IMG/VR virus record: IMGVR_UViG_3300042289_000085
Span: 1 to 29,778 of that record
Source: a virus
Length of the DNA: 29,778 bases
Direction: 5' to 3' (one strand)
The position numbers and the translations under genes are program-made. Below are positions 15,127 through 22,040 of this stretch, piece by piece (position 1 is the stretch's first letter; the number at the start of each line of letters is the position of its first letter). Under the pieces are notes generated by a model, which did no database searches, was not told the DNA's origin, and saw nothing but the letters and a program-made list of their open reading frames with translations.

Positions 15127-15945
15127 CTAACCTCCAATCTTAGCGCCGGGGGCTTTACCGCCAGCATATACGCCAACGCCACCAATAACGCTTTGACCGA
15201 TACCAGCAACCAAGGAACCAGCACCAGGCTTTGTAGGTTGAATTGGTTGAGGAATTGCTGCGTAGGAACTCATGGGCATCTTCACTGGTTCAGGACCCTT
15301 GAGGGGCTTCATGGGTTCAAGCATCCGTTGGCTAGCAGCTCGTAGGTCTGCGGTTCGTTGATCAAGGAAGATGTTCTCAAGACCCATCAGTGTTTCTTCT
15401 GTGGCATATCCAAGGTTAGTACCAAGCATTGCAAGGTCTCGACCATAGACACGCTCAGCATCAGACACCAGAAGACCAATACCTTGACCGGATCTACCAG
15501 CAGCCAATACTTGTCCCTGTGCTTGCATCTTTTGAATAAACAATGTTTGAGCATCCTGTGCTGCCTTCTTACGCTCACTAGAAAGCTTCAGTTGCTCAGA
15601 CTCGTAGGCGCGGTTGGCTGCCTGTTGATTCAAAGAAATCTGATCACGGTATGTCTGCTGAGAAGCCTCATAGGCCCTCATTTGGTTTTGGTAATCTTGT
15701 TCCAGCAGTTGGTTTTGATATTCATAAGCCTGCCGATCAACTTGATACTTATAGTTGATTTGGGCTTCTTCATTACGCCGCTGAATTTCTTGAGCTTGAA
15801 CTTCAGCTTGATAGGCGTAATTACGGGCTTGAACTTGATATTGGTATTCAGCTTGCTGTTGCTGGTATTGAGCAACGGAACCAATGGCAGAACTAGCAGC
15901 GGATGCTACTGCTCCGACAAGGGCCCATTCGACGCCGGTACACAT
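15127..15945 (-). CDS. Internal virion protein B (T7 gp14-like)
   Basis: A 272-aa protein beginning MCTGVEWALVGAVASAASS, the Met-Cys plus hydrophobic helix start shared with T7 gp14 (MCW...). Residues about 25-110 are an unusually Gln/Tyr/Ala-rich coiled coil (YQQQQAEYQYQVQARNYAYQ). The middle contains LAAGRSGQGIGLLVSDAERVYG, the Gly/Ser-containing hinge found in gp14 relatives, followed by an Ala/Leu helix and a Pro-rich linker. The C-terminus is Gly-rich. In T7, gp14 sits at the head-tail junction, is ejected, and forms the outer-membrane part of the ejection channel. It overlaps the gp13-like gene by 40 bases. Confidence 0.88.
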   Translation of the reverse strand: MCTGVEWALVGAVASAASSAIGSVAQYQQQQAEYQYQVQARNYAYQAEVQAQEIQRRNEEAQINYKYQVDRQAYEYQNQLLEQDYQNQMRAYEASQQTYRDQISLNQQAANRAYESEQLKLSSERKKAAQDAQTLFIQKMQAQGQVLAAGRSGQGIGLLVSDAERVYGRDLAMLGTNLGYATEETLMGLENIFLDQRTADLRAASQRMLEPMKPLKGPEPVKMPMSSYAAIPQPIQPTKPGAGSLVAGIGQSVIGGVGVYAGGKAPGAKIGG

Positions 15946-16400
15946 GATGTTAGCTTAGCAAATTCAACATAGGTAAGAGATTGAGGACCAACAGACACAT
16001 ACGCTAACTTCTTAAATCCAAGCATGTGGAGAAGTTTCATGTGCATCTGGTTCCTTGGATCAGCAATGTTGTGTAACAAGGAAAAGGAGGTTTGTTGATC
16101 GACCCATTTTTTAGCCTCCTTAAAAAATAGTTTTGGGTAGGGGCGGACGTGTGGTGTGGTTAACATCCAGATTTTTCCGCTCAGGGCATCTGTTCTGGAT
16201 ACCCCCGCTACTCCGCAGATCATTCCATCTGGGTTCCAGAAGGTAACAGGGTTTTCCGAAAATAATACTGATTCGGGAACGGCCTTAAGCGGATCAAGCC
16301 CAAGGCCGTTGCATTCCCTTAAATCATCTGGTTGTAGGTTTGCAGCCACATAGAGGGCATCTGCGTGGCTGGCTTTGTGGATCAGCGTTTTACAAATCAT
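15906..16400 (-). CDS. Internal virion protein A (T7 gp13-like, DUF2833/GNAT-like)
   Basis: A 164-aa protein at the gp13 position between tail tubular protein B and the gp14-like gene. It has a GNAT-like layout: N-terminal helices (HADALYVAANL), a beta segment with a hydrophobic Gly-rich turn (MICGVAGVSR), a strand ending WMLTTPHVR, and a C-terminal NQMHMKLLHMLGFKK pattern that resembles the AsnxxxxxxLxxLGF feature of this family. T7 gp13 and its relatives show the fold without a proven acetyltransferase activity and act in virion assembly. I infer the same here. The start overlaps the previous stop by 4 bases (ATGA). Confidence 0.8.
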   Translation of the reverse strand: MICKTLIHKASHADALYVAANLQPDDLRECNGLGLDPLKAVPESVLFSENPVTFWNPDGMICGVAGVSRTDALSGKIWMLTTPHVRPYPKLFFKEAKKWVDQQTSFSLLHNIADPRNQMHMKLLHMLGFKKLAYVSVGPQSLTYVEFAKLTSCVPASNGPLSEQ

Positions 16401-19093
16401 ACGGATTTGATGCCTTTATTATTATAGGTGCCTTCCCAGTTCATGGTAACAAGGGAAAGCGGGAATGGAGCATCACAGTTAATTTGAAGTTCAACGTACT
16501 TACCAGAAGCCATAATCGGAATTATGTTTTCGGCACTTCTAAGCATTGGAACTTCGTTGGCTTCCGACACGTCAGAAGTAATCTGTGGTAGGTCCATTGT
16601 AAAGGTTTGCCTGCCAAGCACATCCAGAACGGCGGTAAACGGTCCGGAATTATTGCTATAGAGATAAACCCTATGAACAACAGGAATGTTTAACGTATCC
16701 TTCCTACCACCACTACGTTCCCCAGATGAAGAGACATAGAAGTTTGGAAGAAGGGCATGTGAATTGATCTGATAACCAAGACAGAAGTCATCTCCTGTGC
16801 GATCACCGTCTGCCTCGACATAATACTTTTCACCAACCGGGGCTCCAGCATTATACTCCAGATCTAGGTATTCAACACTTCCTGGGTTGTTTGATGTAAT
16901 GGTTACCAAACAAGGTTGGGCATCAGCAATGTCACAGTTTTCTTTAAAGAAGATCTTTGTAACATCATTACCAGCATCATAAGTCTTGGATGGATTATAG
17001 TCAAATAGATCCAACCTTAAATCATAATACTGGTCATCAAATTGAATGGCACCACCAGGCTGTTCGGTAAGTAGGTGAATGCTACCAAGCACATACCCAG
17101 TATCTCCTTTCAAGACAACGGTGATTTCATCTTGATAGAAGTCAAACAAGGTAACTGGTGCGGGAAATTCCCACTTAAACCAAGAGGCCATCAAACGTTC
17201 GGTTGCCCGTGTGTGGTGGCGGAAAAGGTAAAGGTTCTTTTCGTCTTGTTTTGATTTAAGAGCAAAGACAGAAGCACTGGTAGTTCCTTTAAATTCCGTA
17301 ATATAAGAAGGAATATAAGAAGGAATAATCTTTGTGATCGTTTCCGTGAATGGAGTTTGATCACCATTCAATTGCATCTCAGTAACCGTGGAGGCTTTAT
17401 TGCCTTCTTCCACAAACACAATCGAAACTCCAGTATCAACAGGAGGAATGTAACCAGACTGACTAAAGCTAGACAGCAGGTTCAATTCAGCACTCTTAAT
17501 GCTAAAGGCTTCGGTTTTTGTTTGAAGAATATACTGAGAGTTATCAGCAAACATAATCAAACCAGAGGGCTGCTGAATGGCATACCGTAGTTCGATAGGA
17601 ATCAAAGAACCAGCAGAGATGTCAATTGGATCATTATCAACTGTGGTAACGACCGTGGATGCAAAGAAATCAAAGAAACTTCCAGCCTGCGAACAAATAA
17701 CATTTTCACCACTCATCAAAACCAGACGGTTCTTAAAGAATGAAATGCCAGTAATTCGTTTACCAACAAAGGTAGGGTCTTTATTGGTTTCTTCATCTCC
17801 AACAATACGACTATTCCAAAACTGATCAGCCCAGGTATCTCCAGAAATGGTATCCGTAACAACTGTATCAATCTCAAAGACATCGCCCTCTCTGCTGGTT
17901 ACTTCATCAGCAGCAACGTAGTCTTGACCAGCTCTTACAATACTAACACTGGTGATCTGCCCTTGGTTATCAATGGATTCCACCTTAAGGCGAAGATCAA
18001 ATCCACTACCACCATAGGCAGCAAACGTTTGACCAACGGCCCATTTAATATGGCTGTTACTTACCACACTAACGGAAGTAGGAATACCAGACACGCTGGT
18101 AGACAGCACATAAGACCCCGCAGCAGCCTCGCTAAGTTCACGGAAGGTATAAGTACCATCAGCTTCCTTAATGATGGCATGGGGCATTGTGGTGGCATTT
18201 AAGCCAAGTTTAACACCGGGACCTACTGTTTCTTTCCAAACACCAGCACCTGCATTTCCACCATCGCTGGTTTCAAACTTAACGTAATAGTCATCGCCTG
18301 TGCTGTTCTTTTCAGCAGCAATACGAATGATCTTGCCGTTTACAAACTGGGCAGGAAGTTGATCAACACCATCAATAGTACCTTTGTACGCCTTAAGGCC
18401 AGTACCTGCAAGACCACCGGATGCTTCCATGGAAAAGTCTGTTCCGTTTGAGCGTGCTACATAAATAGCATTGCCAACACCGGTAGCAGTAAATCCACTT
18501 AATCCATTGATCTGTGCCGTGATACCAGAGATAATGGTTTCAGCACTTAGGTTACTGCCAGAAGAAGTCGGAGTGGTATAGGTAAGGGTACTACCAGCCA
18601 GCTTTACTTTATAGGTAGTGTCGTAGGCAACTGTTTCAAGCAAGAGGTAACCAAACGCATTCTGAGAAGCTGTTGTGGTTGCGCTAGCTTCTACAGTAAT
18701 TTGCCTATTTAAAAAGAAAATATAATCGTTGATTTGAAAGATTTCAAGCTCTGTCTTATCGGTGTGCGTGGCGTAATCTTCCGCCGAATTAGACAAAGAG
18801 TTTACTTCGTATTCATAACCACTTTGGGCATCAAACAGGCGTACTTCCCCAGTGTAAGTAACCTGAAGAATAAGCTTTTCGTTCTTTGACTTTGCAATAA
18901 AGAACCAGGACGAATCCTCAACAGGCGCTTCAAGGTGTTCAATTAGCTTAATGCCTGGACGCTTAAGAAGACCAAAGGTAGGATCAGGATAATAGTTGAT
19001 GCATTCTCTAAAGAAACCATCAAGCTTCAAAGAGTCAGGCTGCTGTGATACCCCACCAATCAGGCCAACAACCTTTTGAGAAATCGAGGCCAT
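16397..19093 (-). CDS. Tail tubular protein B (T7 gp12-like nozzle)
   Basis: An 898-aa protein directly after tail tubular protein A, as in T7 order; T7 gp12 has about 794 aa. The start MASISQKVVGLIGGVSQQPDSLKLDGFFRE... matches the family's characteristic opening (GGVSQQPD, then an LxxxGRxxxxxN-type region: ECINYYPDPTFGLLKRPG). The rest is beta-rich with a strongly polar middle (near 140-270 Ser/Thr/Gly-rich). The family forms the tail nozzle that closes the tail and attaches the fibres. The TAA of the upstream gene lies 2 bases before the ATG. Confidence 0.92.
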   Translation of the reverse strand: MASISQKVVGLIGGVSQQPDSLKLDGFFRECINYYPDPTFGLLKRPGIKLIEHLEAPVEDSSWFFIAKSKNEKLILQVTYTGEVRLFDAQSGYEYEVNSLSNSAEDYATHTDKTELEIFQINDYIFFLNRQITVEASATTTASQNAFGYLLLETVAYDTTYKVKLAGSTLTYTTPTSSGSNLSAETIISGITAQINGLSGFTATGVGNAIYVARSNGTDFSMEASGGLAGTGLKAYKGTIDGVDQLPAQFVNGKIIRIAAEKNSTGDDYYVKFETSDGGNAGAGVWKETVGPGVKLGLNATTMPHAIIKEADGTYTFRELSEAAAGSYVLSTSVSGIPTSVSVVSNSHIKWAVGQTFAAYGGSGFDLRLKVESIDNQGQITSVSIVRAGQDYVAADEVTSREGDVFEIDTVVTDTISGDTWADQFWNSRIVGDEETNKDPTFVGKRITGISFFKNRLVLMSGENVICSQAGSFFDFFASTVVTTVDNDPIDISAGSLIPIELRYAIQQPSGLIMFADNSQYILQTKTEAFSIKSAELNLLSSFSQSGYIPPVDTGVSIVFVEEGNKASTVTEMQLNGDQTPFTETITKIIPSYIPSYITEFKGTTSASVFALKSKQDEKNLYLFRHHTRATERLMASWFKWEFPAPVTLFDFYQDEITVVLKGDTGYVLGSIHLLTEQPGGAIQFDDQYYDLRLDLFDYNPSKTYDAGNDVTKIFFKENCDIADAQPCLVTITSNNPGSVEYLDLEYNAGAPVGEKYYVEADGDRTGDDFCLGYQINSHALLPNFYVSSSGERSGGRKDTLNIPVVHRVYLYSNNSGPFTAVLDVLGRQTFTMDLPQITSDVSEANEVPMLRSAENIIPIMASGKYVELQINCDAPFPLSLVTMNWEGTYNNKGIKSV

Positions 19094-19095
19094 AG

Positions 19096-19695
19096 TTATC
19101 GAGCAATAGCGCGGAACGGAGTATAACTAATATAGAAATTCTGACCAGTTTCCAATCCAAAGATGTTTACATCAGAAGAGTTGGTATCATAAGCAATACA
19201 ATTGGCTCGAAGGACACCCTCATCATTACTATTAAATGACACCATTTCTTGAGAGCCTAGCACCCTACCAGCAAACACACGGGCAGCTCGTTGGGTGATG
19301 TAATCTTTAAAGACCTGGGGAAGATCTACAAAATCAAACAACCAAACTACATCACATTTGATTGTTGCCCCGCTAGTAAATTCATAAGTGTGGTTTACCT
19401 TGTCGTAGAGTTTACCATCACGCAATACGGTCTGGTATTTCTGATTGTTGGCAAACTTATTATCCGAAAGCTGGAGGATATTAGCAGGAACAGAAATGTT
19501 TCCGTTATTATCTGCGGTAAAGGGGTAGGCCACTTCGGTATTAAAATGCCACCCTTCTCCTTGAACCTCCCTATTAACTGAATCTAATACATTCAGAGCA
19601 ATAGCGATTTCGGGGTTAGCGACATCAAGGCTTACCACCGGGGCCTGCCCGATGCCACTCAGCATCTGGTTGATCGCTTGTAGTTGAGTCGTCAT
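19096..19695 (-). CDS. Tail tubular protein A (T7 gp11-like adaptor)
   Basis: A 199-aa protein; T7 gp11 has 196 aa. The start MTTQLQAINQMLSGIGQAPV is typical of this family, whose members begin with a helix followed by ALN-type repeats (IAIALNVLDSVNREVQGEGW), then the tract RAARVFAGRVLGSQE near residue 140. The protein forms the ring connecting portal and tail nozzle. It is the first gene after the strong terminator behind the capsid gene, so it is likely transcribed through partial read-through. Confidence 0.93.
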   Translation of the reverse strand: MTTQLQAINQMLSGIGQAPVVSLDVANPEIAIALNVLDSVNREVQGEGWHFNTEVAYPFTADNNGNISVPANILQLSDNKFANNQKYQTVLRDGKLYDKVNHTYEFTSGATIKCDVVWLFDFVDLPQVFKDYITQRAARVFAGRVLGSQEMVSFNSNDEGVLRANCIAYDTNSSDVNIFGLETGQNFYISYTPFRAIAR

Positions 19696-19713
19696 CTGAA
19701 TCGGACAGGAACA

Positions 19714-19750
19714 TTAAAAAAGAGGGGCTAACCTTTAATAGGCTAACCCC
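19714..19750 (-). terminator. Rho-independent terminator after the capsid gene
   Basis: On the minus strand GGGGTTAGCC and GGTTAGCCCC form a 10-bp stem with two G:U pairs around a TATTAAA loop, followed by TCTTTTTTAA. Read from the plus strand the two wobble positions become A:C mismatches, so the structure is directional and fits transcription from right to left. It sits between the capsid and tail tubular A genes, where T7 places its Tphi terminator after gene 10. It probably lets the polymerase stop partially, giving more capsid message than tail message. Confidence 0.85.
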
Positions 19751-19775
19751 TTATTAAACCTAATTTTGGCTAGGA

Positions 19776-20777
19776 TCAGGCCACGTTGCGGAAAGCACCG
19801 GCACAGGAGACGCGCACAGCACCAGCACCATAGGCCAGACGGCCCACGATCACATCACCCTGATAGATCACCTTGGTGTCAGCACCGGTGGTCTGGACAG
19901 AAGGACCGATAGCTTCCACAACGCCAGCAGCGTCACGGTGGAAGATCAGGCCACAGCTATTGGTAAAGTCGGAAGCAACACCGTAGTTGTTGTTCTCACC
20001 AGTCACAGCAGCCGCATCAATAGCGGTACCGGCAGCCGAACCATACTTGCCCAGGAAGGGGATGTTGTTCGACTTGTAGATCTTGATACCAGCGATCTCA
20101 TAGAGACCTTCGCCGCTGTTCAGGTTGCCCTGGCTGTTGCCGTATTCGCGGTTCAGGATGTTGGTATCCACTTGGCTGATCAGGGCATAATACTGACGAG
20201 GAGCCAGCACAGCCACACGACCTTCCTTAGGAGCAGCGATCTCATCCAGGCGGGCAGCAGCTTCGAAGAAACCGTCCACCAGGGCTTGAGCATCATACTC
20301 CTTGTTGGCGCCAAGGTTCACGCGGAAACCACCAGGCTCGCCGGTCACAGCAGCAGTTAGGCCAGAGGCACGATCCAGCACGCGGAAGACGCGGCGGTCA
20401 TAAAATTCAGCCAGGCTTTGACCGATCTGACGGGCAATCGGGCCACGAATGTCATACTGGGACAGGGTTTCATCCAGGTCATAGATGAACGCAGAGGCCA
20501 CCAGCAGATCGTCCATCGCAATGGTGGTCTCAGCAACCGGGGGGTTGCCGCTACCAAGGATGGCGTTACCAGGGGTGTGATAACCAGCCGTCACACGACC
20601 GGTGTGAATGAATTGAGCTTCTTTGCCGTTACGCAGGGTGCGGTTCATCACCAGACCCTTAGCAATAGTAGCATTACGGAAGGCCTCGTAGACCTCACCG
20701 GTGAAGAGCTTCAGAAACAGAGCCTTCTTATCGCCAGCTTTATTGGCCTGGCCAAGCTGAGTAAGAGTTGCAGTCAT
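19776..20777 (-). CDS. Major capsid protein (T7 gp10-like)
   Basis: A 333-aa protein with the start MTATLTQLGQANKAGDKKALFLKLF and the family's LFTGEVYEAFRNATI region near residue 28-42. The body includes GKEAQFIHTGRVTAGYH and the turn DETLSQYDIRGPIA. This arrangement matches the T7-like HK97-fold capsid family. It assembles on the scaffold encoded just upstream. A 202-base structured leader lies upstream, and a terminator lies directly downstream, so its message is probably an abundant, separately bounded transcript. No slippery site or extended form (like T7 gp10B) was evident. Confidence 0.95.
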   Translation of the reverse strand: MTATLTQLGQANKAGDKKALFLKLFTGEVYEAFRNATIAKGLVMNRTLRNGKEAQFIHTGRVTAGYHTPGNAILGSGNPPVAETTIAMDDLLVASAFIYDLDETLSQYDIRGPIARQIGQSLAEFYDRRVFRVLDRASGLTAAVTGEPGGFRVNLGANKEYDAQALVDGFFEAAARLDEIAAPKEGRVAVLAPRQYYALISQVDTNILNREYGNSQGNLNSGEGLYEIAGIKIYKSNNIPFLGKYGSAAGTAIDAAAVTGENNNYGVASDFTNSCGLIFHRDAAGVVEAIGPSVQTTGADTKVIYQGDVIVGRLAYGAGAVRVSCAGAFRNVA

Positions 20778-20802
20778 TGTCTTTAGAAAAAATAAAAATT
20801 TA

Positions 20803-20822
20803 TTGGCTTTCCAAGTACTTGG
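20803..20822 (-). repeat. Two overlapping inverted repeats just before the capsid start
   Basis: TTGGCTTTCCAA (20803-20814) and CCAAGTACTTGG (20811-20822) share the CCAA of 20811-20814, so only one of the two stems can form at a time. An AT-rich run follows on the minus strand, which would suit an attenuator or an mRNA-stability switch before the capsid ATG. Both stems are short (4 and up to 6 bp), so the effect is uncertain. Confidence 0.4.
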
Positions 20823-20868
20823 GTTTTATCAGGATCCTTGATATTTAGTTTTTGAGGAATACGTCCGT

Positions 20869-20901
20869 AGTATTGGGTGTCCACCGCAGTGGGCCAATAC
20901 T
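20869..20901 (-). repeat. Inverted repeat with an 8-bp outer stem and a 4-bp inner stem
   Basis: AGTATTGG pairs with CCAATACT over eight bases, and an inner CCAC/GTGG pair encloses a TGCG loop, with a small internal loop between them. The complete structure spans 33 bases. It is adjacent to a 14-base palindrome. It resembles an RNA processing or stabilising hairpin in the capsid leader; no experimental basis is available. Confidence 0.55.
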
Positions 20902-20915
20902 CCAGTCATGACTGG
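20902..20915. repeat. Perfect 14-base palindrome CCAGTCATGACTGG
   Basis: All 14 bases form a perfect palindrome, which can be a dimeric protein binding site or, in RNA, a short hairpin. On the plus strand it is followed by a run of T (GTTTTTAAC), which would act as a weak terminator for any transcript moving left to right. Confidence 0.5.
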
Positions 20916-20979
20916 GTTTTTAACGAGGTTATCCCATCCTCAATAGGCAGGGGAACATTGCAGTCCCCACAATCTGTGT

Positions 20980-21819
20980 TTAAATCAGATCGCCGCTTGC
21001 AGCCAAACGTTGTTCGATGTCAATACGATAAGCAGGGTCATCACGATAACGAGGATCAGAGATAGCCCGTGCCAGTTCGGCTTGACTACGGAATGCTTTG
21101 ACGGTATTCTTAACAGACTTACCTGAAACTTGCTTGCCTTCAAATCCAACAGTATCTTTATAACGCTGGGTAAGGGCTTGAACAGCAAAGAAGATTGCAT
21201 CCTTGTTGCCACTGTTAATGACATTATCATAGGCTGCTACTTCCTGGGGCTTTAGATTTTCTGCGGCCCAAGCAAGAGTTTCATTATAAGCTTCATTACC
21301 CCCAGCAGCAGCGATAATGGAGTCAGCATCAGCATCAGTCAAGGTTTGCTGAACTGGTGCTGCTGTTTTTTGAAGCTCAAGATAAGCCTCAATAAGCTGG
21401 TCTGAGGGAAGTTCCTTTAGCTTTTGAACCGTCTCAGGCTTAAGTTGATTAGCATTGCTAAACCATTCTTCAGAAGCCTGTTGGAGGAACTTGGCCGTGT
21501 CTGAAACGTCTGTCTCTTCAGTAGAAGGTTCATCAGTTGATTCTGATTCTGCTTCCTCTTCAGAAGTGGGGGTTTCTTCTTTCTGGCCTAGTTTCTTCTC
21601 TAGTTCTTTATAAGCCTTTTCAAGATCTTCAGCAGATTTGAACTTACCAGCATACCGCAATTCAGACTCAGCATCAGCTCGCGCTTTGTCATATTTAGCT
21701 TGAGCAAGTTCTTGTTCTTCGTCAATCAGCTTTTGACCAAGCTCCACAAGCCTCGCTTCTTCTGCTTCACGGGCTTCAGTTACTGCCGGATCGGTTGCGT
21801 CAAAGGTAATTTCAGACAT
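20980..21819 (-). CDS. Capsid assembly scaffolding protein (T7 gp9-like)
   Basis: A 279-aa acidic, helical protein. The N-terminal region is highly charged (AREAEEARLVELGQKL, then EEQELAQAKYDKA near 30-45), with an AGKFKSAEDLEKAYKELEKK segment at about 57-76 typical of T7-like scaffolds. A long acidic Glu/Ser/Thr-rich middle (about 80-105) and a basic C-terminal region (KQVSGKSVKNTVKAFRSQ, residue about 228-245) follow, consistent with the capsid-binding helix at the C-terminus. It guides capsid shell assembly and then leaves the head. It begins 5 bases after the upstream stop. Confidence 0.9.
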   Translation of the reverse strand: MSEITFDATDPAVTEAREAEEARLVELGQKLIDEEQELAQAKYDKARADAESELRYAGKFKSAEDLEKAYKELEKKLGQKEETPTSEEEAESESTDEPSTEETDVSDTAKFLQQASEEWFSNANQLKPETVQKLKELPSDQLIEAYLELQKTAAPVQQTLTDADADSIIAAAGGNEAYNETLAWAAENLKPQEVAAYDNVINSGNKDAIFFAVQALTQRYKDTVGFEGKQVSGKSVKNTVKAFRSQAELARAISDPRYRDDPAYRIDIEQRLAASGDLI

Positions 21820-21824
21820 GTGGT

Positions 21825-22040
21825 TTAGTGAATAACAAGGGTAACTTTACCAGGATCAGGAGCCACTACACGTTTACGAGCAGCGATACTTTTCTTGGTT
21901 TTAACGGTGGGTTTGCCAGCAGGCTTCCGACGCGGCTCCAACGAGGTGGGCTCAGCAGAAGGAAGTTCAAAATCCTCAGGATTAAGATTACTGGACGGCA
22001 GGAGTTCGTCCGGCTTGCTGGATGAGGTTTCTTGCGGCAT
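21825..22040 (-). CDS. 71-aa small protein between portal and scaffold
   Basis: The start chosen is the ATG at 22040, which gives MPQETSSSKPDELLPSSN; an upstream TTG would extend it by 10 residues. It overlaps the portal end by 53 bases and continues 163 bases past it. The first half is Ser/Pro/Glu-rich; the second half is basic (EPRRKPAGKPTVKTKK and IAARKRVVAPD). No domain is recognised. A short protein between portal and scaffold is not present in T7 and would be phage-group specific, so the gene might be a small head or scaffold accessory. The open frame fills the gap, which is the main support. Confidence 0.6.
   Translation of the reverse strand: MPQETSSSKPDELLPSSNLNPEDFELPSAEPTSLEPRRKPAGKPTVKTKKSIAARKRVVAPDPGKVTLVIH

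Larger units (their letters stand above)
20778..20979 (-). promoter_or_regulatory. Capsid leader: 202-base palindrome-rich non-coding region
   Basis: This region between scaffold stop and capsid start has no open frame of credible length. Reading on the minus strand it holds in order a GGGGA/TCCCC hairpin, a perfect 14-base palindrome, an 8-bp stem with an inner 4-bp stem, AGGATCCT, and overlapping CCAAGTACTTGG/TTGGAAAGCCAA repeats. An AT-rich run (AAATTTTTATTTTTT) follows before the ATG. It occupies the place of the T7 phi10 promoter region. It is likely a promoter and RNA-processing or stability region; no consensus promoter was identified. Confidence 0.6.
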
